From the NCBI GenBank assembly GCA_046348225.1, contig JAXMEQ010000006.1, positions 62,001 through 126,000 on the forward strand: DNA of 64,000 bases, written 5' to 3'. Below, in pieces: positions 19,289 to 29,030 of the stretch. Each line of letters begins with the position of its first letter. Position 1 is the first letter of the stretch. The translations under genes and the position numbers were made by a program. Under the pieces are notes generated by a model. That model was not told the DNA's origin, searched no databases, and was given only the letters and a program-made list of their open reading frames with translations. Origin of the DNA: JAXMEQ01 sp046348225 (GTDB taxonomy: Bacteria; Pseudomonadota; Gammaproteobacteria; Burkholderiales; Burkholderiaceae_C).

Positions 19289-20137
19289 ATGGCTAGACCG
19301 GACGGACCTCTTGTTGTGTGCGTGATCAACCTAAAAGGTGGTGTCGGGAAGTCGACGATAGCCGCTCTCCTTGCGCGGCGCGCCTACTCTCACCGCAACA
19401 AGGATGTTCTGGCGATTGATATTGATCCGCAAGCGAACCTTAGTCAAGCCCTTATGCGATCCCAGTACACAGCATTTCTCACGAACAAGGATCCTTCGAT
19501 CGTTGAGGTCTTCGCTGGATACAAGCCGCCTGCCGCCGCTAGGCGAGGTGCGAGCGGCCTTGCTGCCTCAGACGTAGCATTTACTGTCCTTGGCGGCGCA
19601 TCAAGATCGCTGCAGCTTATTCCGTCGAGATTCGACTTCTCGGACAACCTGACCCAGTCCGTTAGACCCGACCCGAAGGTTTTGGCGAAGTTTTTGTCCT
19701 CCGAGTTCCAGCACAAAGATCTCATAGTCATCGATTGCGCACCAACTGAATCAATTCTGACTCACGCCGCTTATCACGCCAGCGGGCTCGTGCTTGTGCC
19801 AGTGAAGCCCGAGTACTTTGCAACTATCGGCTTTCCTCTTCTCCGCGAGTCCCTCACAGACTTTTCCAGGCGCAATAGGGGGCATAGCATTGAGGTTGCA
19901 GGTGTTGTTGTCAACAATGGCTTTTATGATGGCGGGAACAATGGCGGGCCGGAGAAGACGAGGGCCATTCGCGAGATTCGGGCTGAGGCAGAGAAGAACG
20001 GGTGGCATGTATTCGAGCGAGAGATCCCGTTCTCACGGGGTTTCCCCAAGCTAATGCGAGGCGATAACAGCTACTCAGGGAATGCAGATATGTTCTTTCA
20101 GTTTGCAAACGAATTCTTCGACCGAGTTGGGATTTAG
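19289..20137 (+). CDS. ParA/MinD-like P-loop ATPase of an accessory island
   Basis: A 282-residue protein. The deviant Walker A motif KGGVGKS lies at residues 16-22, the A' motif IDIDPQANLSQAL at about 43-55, and the Walker B motif IVIDCAPTES follows. These define the ParA family, which uses dynamic ATP binding to position DNA or protein cargo. The start was set at the ATG preceded by CGGAG six bases upstream, not at 19247. The stop lies three bases before the next gene, so the two form an operon. No parS-like repeat or replication gene is nearby, so plasmid partition is not implied. Composition is AT-richer than the core genome. Confidence 0.85.
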   Translation: MARPDGPLVVCVINLKGGVGKSTIAALLARRAYSHRNKDVLAIDIDPQANLSQALMRSQYTAFLTNKDPSIVEVFAGYKPPAAARRGASGLAASDVAFTVLGGASRSLQLIPSRFDFSDNLTQSVRPDPKVLAKFLSSEFQHKDLIVIDCAPTESILTHAAYHASGLVLVPVKPEYFATIGFPLLRESLTDFSRRNRGHSIEVAGVVVNNGFYDGGNNGGPEKTRAIREIRAEAEKNGWHVFEREIPFSRGFPKLMRGDNSYSGNADMFFQFANEFFDRVGI

Positions 20138-20140
20138 TCA

Positions 20141-20701
20141 ATGAAGAACATAAGAGCCAGTCGGGGCAGCGTGTTGCGGTCACTGGTCGCAGTGATTGTT
20201 GATGAGTGGGGCATGGACGCAGTGCGCGGCGAGCTCGAGAGGCTGTCAGCCCAAGCATTCACTTATGAGCGAGAGAGCGACGTGACCGCCAGCGTTGGTA
20301 CAGGACGGCGTATAAAGGATAAGCCAAGCGCGTCTGCGTTAGCCGCGAAGGTCAGCTTGCCACCTACACAGAAACAGCTTGTTCAAGATTTGGCTGCGAA
20401 GTTTGACAACAAGCACTTCCTCCCGAGCGCCGGCGACATCAAGTACTTTTTTGAAGTGCACGGCGAGGCGCCGCCGCCCGTCAAGCAGCGGAGCGAGGCG
20501 TTTCGCCGGGTTCTTCGCCTTCTATCGTCGCTGCCAGAGTCTTCGTTGCGAAAGATCATCACGGACGGTTCGCATAGTGGGCCGTCTAGCCTCGCGCCGC
20601 TTTCGGACGCAATACGCGACGTTGGGGCGAAGCGCGGTTCGGTTGAGAGCCCGGCGACTGAGAAGACTGCGGGCGACGGAACTGCGTCTTCTGACGCCTA
20701 A
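20141..20701 (+). CDS. Unknown 186-residue partner of the ParA-like ATPase
   Basis: No family is recognised. It starts three bases after the ParA-like stop, so the two are very likely co-expressed. The N-terminal ~45 residues are helical and charged (RGSVLRSLVAVIVDEWGMDA). The middle has a conserved-looking segment (SLPPTQKQLVQDLAAKFDNK, then FLPSAGDIKYFFE), and the Ser/Ala-rich end looks disordered. By position it could be the ParB-like adaptor or cargo that stimulates the ATPase, but no ParB or helix-turn-helix DNA-binding motif is evident. Confidence 0.7.
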   Translation: MKNIRASRGSVLRSLVAVIVDEWGMDAVRGELERLSAQAFTYERESDVTASVGTGRRIKDKPSASALAAKVSLPPTQKQLVQDLAAKFDNKHFLPSAGDIKYFFEVHGEAPPPVKQRSEAFRRVLRLLSSLPESSLRKIITDGSHSGPSSLAPLSDAIRDVGAKRGSVESPATEKTAGDGTASSDA

Positions 20702-20706
20702 CGAAT

Positions 20707-20789
20707 GAAAGAGACTTCCCCGTACCGCGCTAGCCACGTCTAAGTGGCGACCAGCAGCCAGATGCCCCGGTGGGAAGTTCACACCTTTC
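20707..20789. other. Nested inverted repeats upstream of IS110 remnant B
   Basis: GAAAG (20707-20711) pairs with CTTTC (20785-20789). ACTTCCC (20714-20720) pairs with GGGAAGT (20772-20778). GCCAC (20733-20737) pairs with GTGGC (20744-20748). The structure lies between the 186-residue gene stop and the transposase remnant start. It could terminate the ParA operon or be the decayed non-coding end of the IS110 element, which in this family encodes a structured bridge RNA. Confidence 0.4.
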
Positions 20790-20815
20790 ATCAGCACACT
20801 ATAAAGAGCAAGTCC

Positions 20816-20960
20816 ACGACGATTGTTACCATGCGAATCGATCTTGCCAAGAACGTCTTTGCCGTCCTCGGCTCGGACCGCAGATAAAAGCTCGTTGACT
20901 TTCGGCTGTTCACCACTCCACTGATAGCTGCATCAACACGCGCCAACCCGGTACTACGCG
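20816..20960 (+). pseudogene. IS110-family transposase remnant, N-terminal end (copy B)
   Basis: The frame gives TTIVTMRIDLAKNVFAVLGS, then a stop after DRR. The RIDLAKNVFAV core is the IS110-type transposase N-terminus. It aligns over about 140 bases with copy A at 18412-18554, ending in the shared CCCGGTACTACGC. No intact transposase or element ends are present. Confidence 0.65.
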
Positions 20961-20970
20961 ATTCAGAATC

Positions 20971-21031
20971 GCTATACATTTGATAGCGCCTCACGCAGCA
21001 CCGACGCTGGCTAGAGACCGATTTTGCATAA
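20971..21031 (+). repeat. Dispersed palindromic repeat, copy 4
   Basis: GCTATACATTTGATAGC stem, CGCCTCACGCAGCA, then a diverged CCGATTTTGC end. It lies directly after IS110 remnant B and before the glmU 3' end. With copy 3 it brackets the ParA-like gene pair. Confidence 0.8.
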
Positions 21032-21099
21032 ACCCTGGGCTACGCAGCCGCTTTCACGGCACAGGGCGAACGGAGCTTGCGTGAAACAAGCTAACCCGG

Positions 21100-22500
<1,401 letters not shown>

Positions 22501-22512
22501 ACAAACCCTTTG

Positions 22513-23382
22513 ATGCTTATGCGCACTACCGTACGGTTGCTCCGAATTATCGGCCTGCTGGTCCTGGCCGTGGGGCTTTCAGCCTGCAGCGCGGTGAAGC
22601 TGGGCTACGGCAGCGCGCCCCAGGTGGTGTACTGGTGGCTCGACGGCTACCTCGATTTCACCGACGCGCAGGCCCCGCAGGTGCGCGACGAGCTGGACCG
22701 CCTGCACCGCTGGCACCGCAGCACCGAGCTGCCCAAGCTGGCCGCCCTGCTGCAGCAGGCCAGCCAGCTCGCGCCCGGCGACATTTCCGCGCCCCAGGCC
22801 TGCGCCGTGGTGAACGCGCTGCGCGGCCGCATCGGTGCGGTGGCGCAACAGGCCGAACCGGCGCTGGCTGCCGTGGCACCCGGCCTGACGGCGGCCCAGC
22901 TGGAACACCTGGCGCAGCGCTACCAGCGCAATGACGCCGACTTCCGCAAGGAATGGCTGGACGCCGGCCCCGCCGAGCGCGCCGAGCGGCGCTACCGGCA
23001 ATGGCTGGAACGCGGCGAGTCGATCTACGGCGCGCTGGACGATGCACAGAAGGCCGTGCTGCGCGAGCAGGTGGCCCAGTCCATCTTCGACCCTCAGCTG
23101 CAGGCGGCCGAACGCCAGCGCCGCCAGCGCGACGCCTTGCAGACACTGCGCCAGGCCAGCGCCCAGCCTGCACAGGCCGCCGTGCTGCTGCGCGGCTACC
23201 TGCTGCGCACGCAGGATTCACCCGACCCGGCCTGGCGCAACCACCGCGACCAGCTGCTGCAGGAAAGCTGCCGCACCTTCGCGCTGCTGCACGCCAGCAC
23301 CACACCAACCCAGCGCGAGGCCGCCGCACGGCGGCTGCGGGCCTACCAGCGCGACCTGATGGAGCTGGCTGGCGGGTCCTGA
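22513..23382 (+). CDS. DUF6279-type outer-membrane lipoprotein, unknown function
   Basis: A 289-residue protein. An N-terminal lipoprotein signal ends in the lipobox LSAC at about residue 25, followed by a helical, Gln/Arg/Ala-rich mature part with YWWLDGYLDFT near the start, typical of DUF6279 family lipoproteins. The ATG at 22513 or the one at 22519 may be used; both precede the signal. It diverges from glmU with 12 bases between the start codons, so its promoter must lie inside glmU or it has a very short leader. The role is unknown. Confidence 0.8.
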   Translation: MLMRTTVRLLRIIGLLVLAVGLSACSAVKLGYGSAPQVVYWWLDGYLDFTDAQAPQVRDELDRLHRWHRSTELPKLAALLQQASQLAPGDISAPQACAVVNALRGRIGAVAQQAEPALAAVAPGLTAAQLEHLAQRYQRNDADFRKEWLDAGPAERAERRYRQWLERGESIYGALDDAQKAVLREQVAQSIFDPQLQAAERQRRQRDALQTLRQASAQPAQAAVLLRGYLLRTQDSPDPAWRNHRDQLLQESCRTFALLHASTTPTQREAAARRLRAYQRDLMELAGGS

Positions 23383-23479
23383 GACGGAGCCGCGCATCCC
23401 CCAATCTGGCGATGCGCGCCGGTTGCGACGCTGGCAGGCTCTGTGTCACGATGCCGCACCCGCCACCCACCCGCAACGC

Positions 23480-25651
23480 ATGAAAATCGCCTTCACCTCC
23501 TGCATGGACGCCGAAAACGCGCCCAGCCAACCCGTGTGGACGGCCATCCAGGCCGACCAGCCCGATGTGCTGATGCTGCTGGGCGACCAGATCTACATGG
23601 ACTGGGGCCTCTCACTGGCCAAAGAGCCGCAGTGGAAGAAACTGATCATAAAGAAGGGGGAAGAGGGCCTGGCCCTGTTTGCGCAGGACATGCACCGCCG
23701 CTACGCGCTGCAGTGGCAGGTGCCGCAGTTTCGTGCCTTCGTGCGCTGGTTCACCCAACGGCCCGGCTACACGCCGCAGCGCCTGCTGGTCACGTGGGAC
23801 GAGCATGACCTGGCCTGGAACAACGCCTACGGCGAAGGCGTCAATGGCGAAGGCGAGCCGCTGCGCACCGTGCCGCCCGCCGTCAAGGCCGTGGCGCGCC
23901 GCCTGTTTGACCAGTTTGTGGCCGTGCTGCGCGACCCAGCCGCGCCCGACGCCTACCCGGCCCTGAACCTGCCCACGCCGCTGATGGCGCTGGTGCCGCC
24001 CGTCAAGGGCGTGGAGCAGGGCCCGCTGGATGTGGGCGACGTGCGCCTGATGCTGCTGGACGAGCGCTGGTACCGCACCCACCGCGACCACCCGAACGTG
24101 GCCAGCCGCGCACCGCAACTGCTGGGCGCGGCGCAGCAGGCCTGGCTGTTTGGCGCGCTGGGCCAGGCCGGGCTGACCATCGTGGCCGGCAGCTCGCCCA
24201 TGAAGCACGGCTACCTGCTGGGCCACCAGGGCTGGCACGCCCCGGCCCGCAACGGGCAGCCCGCGCGCGACTACCCCGAATACCAGGCCTTCCAGGACGC
24301 CGCCGCCGCCAGTGGCAAGGCCGTGCTGTACCTGGCCGGCGACATCCACAAGAACGCCTGGGGTGGGCGCATCGGTACCAGCCCCATCGTGCAGGCCGTG
24401 TCGTCGGGCGCGGGGCTGGGCAACGTGGCGTTCAAGCGGTTCGCGCCCTGCTGGGGCATCGTGGACCTGCCCGCACCGGGCCAGGTGCATTTGCAGCTCA
24501 AGCGGCTGGACACCGTGCCGCCCGACCCGGCCAACCCGAGCATCGACAAGAACATCCCGCTGACTTACGGCCCCACCGGCTGGACCAGCCCCATTCCGCC
24601 GGGCGAGAGCGAGCCCATCCGCTTTGACGGCAGCACCCAGCTGCAGCGGCCCATGGGCCTGCTGTGCCTGCGGCCGCGCACAGCGCCCTGGCGCGAGCGG
24701 GAAGACGAGCTGGTGTTCGGCACCGATGACTTTGAAACGCTCTACGCCAAAGGCCCGTCCACCGTGCATGACGAGTCGCCCGACGTGGTGCAGCTCACGC
24801 CGGCGCCGGACGGCCTGCGCATGACGGCGCGGCGGCCCAAGAACGATCTACAGCCCATGGCGGACTTGTTCCACGCCGCCTTCGAGCGCGCGGCCGCTGC
24901 GGGCAACCGGCCGGTGGTGCTGTTTGTGCACGGCTTTGGCAAGGGCTTTGCAGATTCGATTGGCCAGGCGGTGACGCTGGCCGACACCTACGACGCCGAG
25001 GTGGTGCCCATCAGCTGGGCTGCGGGCGAAGGCGAGGGCCTGCTCGGCCTGCTGGGCGCCGTGCTGCAGGGCCAGACAGAGGCCGAAGACATCTACACCA
25101 CCGGCCGGCTGCGCAATGCGGTGCTGGCCTTTGGCCGGGTGGGCCTGGCCTTTCCCGCCATCCGCAAAGTGATGGTGGTGCGCAGCCTGGGCTCGCTGCC
25201 GTTTGTGGGCGGCATGAGCACCTTTCCCTCCGCCGCCGCGTTGCAGGCGGCATGGGGCCGCCCACCGCACGAAGTGATCGACCGGCTGGTGCTGTCATCA
25301 GCGGCCGTGCCCTACAACCGCCACAAAAAATGGCTGGGCGGCTGGGGCCTGCCGGCCTGCGTCACCGTCAACCGCGACGACTACAAGCTGCGCATCTACA
25401 ACTGGCTGGAGATCGGCCAGGTGCCGCTGGGCATGAGCCCGCTGAACGCTGGCGACCTGGCGCCCGGCGCGCTGTACTTTGACGTGACCGATCTGCCCGG
25501 CATCGGGCAGGACCACGACTACCTGTTCCGCACCCTGCCAGGCACGCCGCTGCACGCGCTCAACCGCGCGCTGGTGCGCGGCGAGCCGCTGCCCGACACA
25601 TTGGCCGGATTCGACCGCCATGGCGCCATCTACCAAGCCCGCCGCAACTGA
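23480..25651 (+). CDS. PhoD-like phosphatase fused to a C-terminal alpha/beta-hydrolase-like domain
   Basis: A 723-residue protein. Residues ~1-340 show the PhoD/metallophosphatase motifs: GDQIYMDWG, TWDEHDLAWN, GSSPMKHG and LAGDIHKNAWG, all metal-site elements. A linker follows, and from about 470 on there is an alpha/beta-hydrolase-like domain starting VVLFVHGFGKGF. The expected GxSxG nucleophile elbow is not evident, so that half may be non-catalytic. No signal peptide is seen, unlike secreted PhoD, so it is probably cytoplasmic. The start is the ATG before KIAFTSCMDAEN. The last 32 bases overlap the response regulator gene, so the three downstream genes form a tight operon. Confidence 0.82.
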   Translation: MKIAFTSCMDAENAPSQPVWTAIQADQPDVLMLLGDQIYMDWGLSLAKEPQWKKLIIKKGEEGLALFAQDMHRRYALQWQVPQFRAFVRWFTQRPGYTPQRLLVTWDEHDLAWNNAYGEGVNGEGEPLRTVPPAVKAVARRLFDQFVAVLRDPAAPDAYPALNLPTPLMALVPPVKGVEQGPLDVGDVRLMLLDERWYRTHRDHPNVASRAPQLLGAAQQAWLFGALGQAGLTIVAGSSPMKHGYLLGHQGWHAPARNGQPARDYPEYQAFQDAAAASGKAVLYLAGDIHKNAWGGRIGTSPIVQAVSSGAGLGNVAFKRFAPCWGIVDLPAPGQVHLQLKRLDTVPPDPANPSIDKNIPLTYGPTGWTSPIPPGESEPIRFDGSTQLQRPMGLLCLRPRTAPWREREDELVFGTDDFETLYAKGPSTVHDESPDVVQLTPAPDGLRMTARRPKNDLQPMADLFHAAFERAAAAGNRPVVLFVHGFGKGFADSIGQAVTLADTYDAEVVPISWAAGEGEGLLGLLGAVLQGQTEAEDIYTTGRLRNAVLAFGRVGLAFPAIRKVMVVRSLGSLPFVGGMSTFPSAAALQAAWGRPPHEVIDRLVLSSAAVPYNRHKKWLGGWGLPACVTVNRDDYKLRIYNWLEIGQVPLGMSPLNAGDLAPGALYFDVTDLPGIGQDHDYLFRTLPGTPLHALNRALVRGEPLPDTLAGFDRHGAIYQARRN

Positions 25652-26321
25652 GCCCGCGCCAGTGGGCGTGGCGCTGGTCGAGGACGACGCGGGTGCCCGC
25701 GCGCGCTTCGAGCGCGTGATCCAGGCCAGCCCGCAGCTGCGGCTGCTGCATTCGGTGGGCTGGGCGCGCGACATGCTGGCCTGGCTGGAAAACCACCCGG
25801 CCGATGTGCTGCTGGTGGATCTGGGCCTGCCGGATGGCTCGGGCATTGACGTGATCCGCCGCTGCACGCAACTGCAGCCCGCCTGCGAGGTGATGGTCAT
25901 CACCATGTTTGGCGACGAGTCGCACATGCTCAAGGCCTTTGCCGCCGGGGCCCGCGGCTACCTGCTGAAAGACGGCACCGAGCAGGACCTGGCCGCCCAC
26001 ATCCTGAACCTGCGCAGCGGCGGCTCGCCGATGTCACCCATCATTGCGCGCCAGGTGCTGGCGCAGCTGGGCAGCACCACGGCGCCCACAGCGCCCACCG
26101 CCCCGCGCGACACCGCCACCGGCCAGCCCCTGTCGCCCAAGGAGACGGAAGTGCTGACGCTGGTGGCGCGCGGCTTCAGCTACGCCGAGACCGCAAACCT
26201 GCTGGGCATCTCGGTGCACACGGTGCACAGCCATGTGCGCAACATCTACGGCAAGCTCAGCGTCAACTCCAAGACCGAAGCCATCTACGAAGCCCGCCAG
26301 CTCGGGCTGCTGGGGCCCTGA
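25620..26321 (+). CDS. NarL/FixJ-family response regulator
   Basis: A 233-residue protein. The receiver domain has acidic ED(D) at 21-23, phospho-acceptor Asp67 in LLVDLGLPDG, and Lys in GYLLKDG. A Thr/Ala/Pro-rich linker (residues ~145-160) leads to a LuxR-type helix-turn-helix (LSPKETEVLTLVARGFSYAE, NLLGISVHTVHSHV). It is co-translated with the kinase (stop/start TGATG) and overlaps the PhoD-like gene by 32 bases. The target is unknown; control of this operon is a reasonable guess. Confidence 0.94.
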   Translation: MAPSTKPAATEPAPVGVALVEDDAGARARFERVIQASPQLRLLHSVGWARDMLAWLENHPADVLLVDLGLPDGSGIDVIRRCTQLQPACEVMVITMFGDESHMLKAFAAGARGYLLKDGTEQDLAAHILNLRSGGSPMSPIIARQVLAQLGSTTAPTAPTAPRDTATGQPLSPKETEVLTLVARGFSYAETANLLGISVHTVHSHVRNIYGKLSVNSKTEAIYEARQLGLLGP

Positions 26322-28180
26322 TGCGCGGGCGCTGGCAGCGCGCGCTGGCCTTGTGCCTGGGCCTGCTGGCCCTGCCGGCGCTGGCGCAGGACGACGCCGA
26401 CGCCTCCCCGCTGCCCGGCACGGTGGTGCTGCGCAATGCCATGGCCGAACTGCAGCCCGAAGGCAGCCTGCCGGTGCAGCGCACGCTCACACTGTCGCAC
26501 CGCTGGGACAAGGAATTCCCCGGCAGGGGCGGCACCGCCACCTACCGCATCAGCCTGCCGCCGCGCGCCAGCGGCACGGCCGCCAGCGCGCTGCCCATGG
26601 CCTTGCTGTTCACCCGCGTGGGCAACCAGGTGGTGGCCTCGGTCAATGGCACGCAGGTGTTTGCGCGCGGCCAGCTGGGCGCGCCCGGCCATGACGCCGC
26701 CAAGACGGTGCACCTGGCCGTGGTGCCGGCCGCGCTGCTGGCGCCGGATGGCAGCAACGAGCTGGTGGTGCAGGTCACGGTGCAGCCGTCGCGCTGGGGC
26801 GGCCTGTCCACCGTGCGCTACGGGCCCGAGCCGGTGCTGCACGCCGAATACAACACCCAGCGCCAGTGGCGCTATGTGTCGGCCATGGTGTTCTGCGTGG
26901 CGCTGGCCATCATGGGCCTGATGGCGCTGGCGCTGTGGGCCCGCCTGCGCGACGCGGTGTTTGCGTGTTTTGCGGCGGCCTCGTTCCTGGGCATCTTCCG
27001 CAACCTCGACCGCGTCTGGCCCGAGGTGCCGGTGCCCTGGCCGCTGTGGGGTGTGGTCACGGCCACAGCGTATGCCTGGCACCTGGCGCTGATGTGCCTG
27101 TTCGCGCTGCTGGCGCTGGACCTGCACCAGCCACGCGTGAAGCAGGCCGTGCTGGCCAGCCTGCCGGTGTCGCTGGGCCTGGTGCTGGTGTCGTTTGCCG
27201 GGCACCAGCCCTGGGCCTGGTCTCTGGCGCTGGGCCTGCTGGCGCCGCTGGGCCTGGTGACCTGGTGGCTCGTGATCCGGTGCGCGCGGCGCGAGCCGGC
27301 GCGCCGCGTGACCGCCACGCTGCTGGCCGTCACCGGCGGCCTGGCCGTGCTGGCGGGCCTGTACGACCTGGCGGGGGTGCGCCTGGGCCTGGCCGGGCCG
27401 GCGCGCTTCTCGCTCACACCGCACACCATGTTCCTGTTCGTGGTGATCATGGCCGGCATCATCGTGGACCGGTACTCGCGCAGCGTGGCGGGCCTGAAGG
27501 CCCTGAACCAGACGCTGGAAGGCCGCATTGCCGCCAAGGAGAGCGAGCTGCGGCAGGCGTTTGACGAGCTGCAGGCGCAAAAGGCCACGCAGGCCGCTGC
27601 CGGTGAGCGCCAGCGCATCATGCGCGATTTGCACGACGGCGTGGGCGCCCAGCTGGTGGGCCTGCTGAACCTGGTGCAGCAGCCCGAGCCCCAGCGTGCC
27701 GTGCTGGAAGAGCATGTGAAGGCTGCGCTGGACGAAATGCGGCTGGCCGTGGACTCGATGCAGCTGACCGACGGCGACCTGACCACGGCGCTGGCCACAC
27801 TGCGCTGGCGGGTGCAGCCCCGCCTGCAGGCCGCGGGCCTGGCGATGCACTGGGAAGTGGCGCAGCTGCCCGCGCTGCCCGGCATGACGCCCACCACCGT
27901 GCTGCAGGTGCAGCGCATCGTGCTGGAGGCGCTGACCAATGTGCTCAAGCACGCGAAAGCCCGTGCAGTGTGGGTGGTGTGCAGTGCCGGCGACGGCGGC
28001 GCGCTGACGCTGGAAGTGGCCGACGATGGTCAGGGCCTGCCCGAAGGCGCCACCGCCCATGGCGGCCACGGCCTGGGCAACATGCGTGCCCGCGCCGAGG
28101 CCATCGGCGCCACGCTCACGCTCGGCCCACGCGCCGGTGGCGGCACCCAGGTGCGTTTGCACTGGGCGCATTTGCTATAA
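26321..28180 (+). CDS. Sensor histidine kinase with extracytoplasmic and multi-pass membrane sensor
   Basis: A 619-residue protein. It has a signal peptide (ALALCLGLLALPALAQ), a periplasmic beta-rich domain to about 180, about seven transmembrane segments (185-385), and a HisKA_3 dimerisation domain with phospho-His438 in MRDLHDGVGAQ. The HATPase_c domain follows (N-box near EALTNVLKHA, DDGQGLP, GGHGLGNM). The layout resembles 7TM-DISM sensors that feed NarL-type regulators. It partners with the overlapping response regulator. Its stop codon (TAA, 28178-28180) lies inside a dispersed repeat copy. Confidence 0.93.
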   Translation: MRGRWQRALALCLGLLALPALAQDDADASPLPGTVVLRNAMAELQPEGSLPVQRTLTLSHRWDKEFPGRGGTATYRISLPPRASGTAASALPMALLFTRVGNQVVASVNGTQVFARGQLGAPGHDAAKTVHLAVVPAALLAPDGSNELVVQVTVQPSRWGGLSTVRYGPEPVLHAEYNTQRQWRYVSAMVFCVALAIMGLMALALWARLRDAVFACFAAASFLGIFRNLDRVWPEVPVPWPLWGVVTATAYAWHLALMCLFALLALDLHQPRVKQAVLASLPVSLGLVLVSFAGHQPWAWSLALGLLAPLGLVTWWLVIRCARREPARRVTATLLAVTGGLAVLAGLYDLAGVRLGLAGPARFSLTPHTMFLFVVIMAGIIVDRYSRSVAGLKALNQTLEGRIAAKESELRQAFDELQAQKATQAAAGERQRIMRDLHDGVGAQLVGLLNLVQQPEPQRAVLEEHVKAALDEMRLAVDSMQLTDGDLTTALATLRWRVQPRLQAAGLAMHWEVAQLPALPGMTPTTVLQVQRIVLEALTNVLKHAKARAVWVVCSAGDGGALTLEVADDGQGLPEGATAHGGHGLGNMRARAEAIGATLTLGPRAGGGTQVRLHWAHLL

Positions 28181-28240
28181 ATTTAATAGCGCCCCACGCA
28201 GTTTCTGTGCGGGCTGGGGGCCAATTTGGCACCGAAACAG
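28174..28240 (+). repeat. Dispersed palindromic repeat, copy 5
   Basis: GCTATAAATTTAATAGC at 28174-28190, then CCCCACGCAG, TGCGGGCTGG and GGCCAATTTGGC. The kinase stop codon is within it. It forms the left edge of the ORF6N/HNH/MazG island, with copy 6 at the right edge. Confidence 0.88.
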
Positions 28241-28274
28241 GCCTTACGTTCGTGCATAGCGGTGTAGTGCAATC

Positions 28275-28303
28275 AGGGGAGGCGCATCGCCGTAGCCTCC
28301 CCT
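28275..28303. other. Strong hairpin (9-bp perfect inverted repeat)
   Basis: AGGGGAGGC at 28275-28283 and GCCTCCCCT at 28295-28303, with an 11-base loop. No T-run follows on either strand, so it is not a standard intrinsic terminator. It lies between the kinase gene and the ORF6N gene and may be a terminator relic or an operator. Confidence 0.5.
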
Positions 28304-28435
28304 AGAATGGTTCGCGTTGGCTTCAGGCTTCGCCTCATCCCCTCATGCTTCACCTTCGAAAAGCGGCAGGGCTGTTCAGTGGCTTGGCCGAAGCGCCCAG
28401 TACTTTGCAACCGCCATCGAATCGGCAGGAAGAAA

Positions 28436-28945
28436 ATGACTCGTCTTGTTCCCACGCCGGAGCGACTGGCCAAACTGGTCACGCTCATCCGGGGTGAAAA
28501 AGTAATGCTGGACGCTGATCTTGCAAGCCTGTATGGAGTAGAGGCACGTGCTCTGAACCAGGCCGTCGCCCGCAACCGAGAACGGTTTCCGGAAGACTTC
28601 ATGTTTCAGCTGACGGAGGAGGAATGGGCCGCCGTGAGATCACAAACTGTGATCTCACATGGACGTGGCGGCAGGCGCTATGCACCCTACGCTTTCACCG
28701 AGCAAGGTGTGGCCATGCTCTCCAGCGTGCTGCGCTCCCAGCGCGCAGTGGAAGTGAACATTGCCATCATGCGTACGTTTGTCCAACTGCGCCGCCTGAT
28801 GGATTCCAACCGCGATCTGGCGCGCCGCATTGATGCGCTGGAAGCACGTTACGACGAGCAGTTCTCGGCCGTTTTCGACGCCATCAAACAACTCGTTTCC
28901 GAAGATCAGAAACGCAAAGGCAAGCGCCCAATGGGCTTCCTCTGA
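28436..28945 (+). CDS. ORF6N-domain protein (phage/antirepressor-related DNA-binding family)
   Basis: A 169-residue protein. Residues ~10-100 match the ORF6N domain: IRGEKVMLDADLASLYGVEA, NQAVARNRERFPEDFMFQLT, and YAFTEQGVAMLSSVLRS. The C-terminal part is a charged helix, probably a coiled coil (MDSNRDLARRIDALEARYDE). ORF6N proteins are common in phages and integrated elements and are thought to bind DNA. The start is the ATG preceded by AGGAAG. It opens the island bounded by repeat copies 5 and 6. Function in this cell is unknown. Confidence 0.85.
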   Translation: MTRLVPTPERLAKLVTLIRGEKVMLDADLASLYGVEARALNQAVARNRERFPEDFMFQLTEEEWAAVRSQTVISHGRGGRRYAPYAFTEQGVAMLSSVLRSQRAVEVNIAIMRTFVQLRRLMDSNRDLARRIDALEARYDEQFSAVFDAIKQLVSEDQKRKGKRPMGFL

Positions 28946-29030
28946 TTGGTAGTGCGGCTAGATCCGCATATGGATGCCAAGCGAAATTTCTGCAAGATCG
29001 TCAACAAGGCAGCACTGAAAGCACTTTTCA

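Noticed and set aside
19289..20701. Plasmid partition locus with parS
   Set aside because: No clustered short repeats or replication gene are near the pair, and the partner lacks a ParB signature.
26285..28171. Long open frame (628 codons) on the minus strand opposite the sensor kinase
   Set aside because: Its translation is His/Gln/Arg-rich with no motif, the typical antisense shadow of a GC-rich gene. The plus-strand frame has clear kinase motifs.
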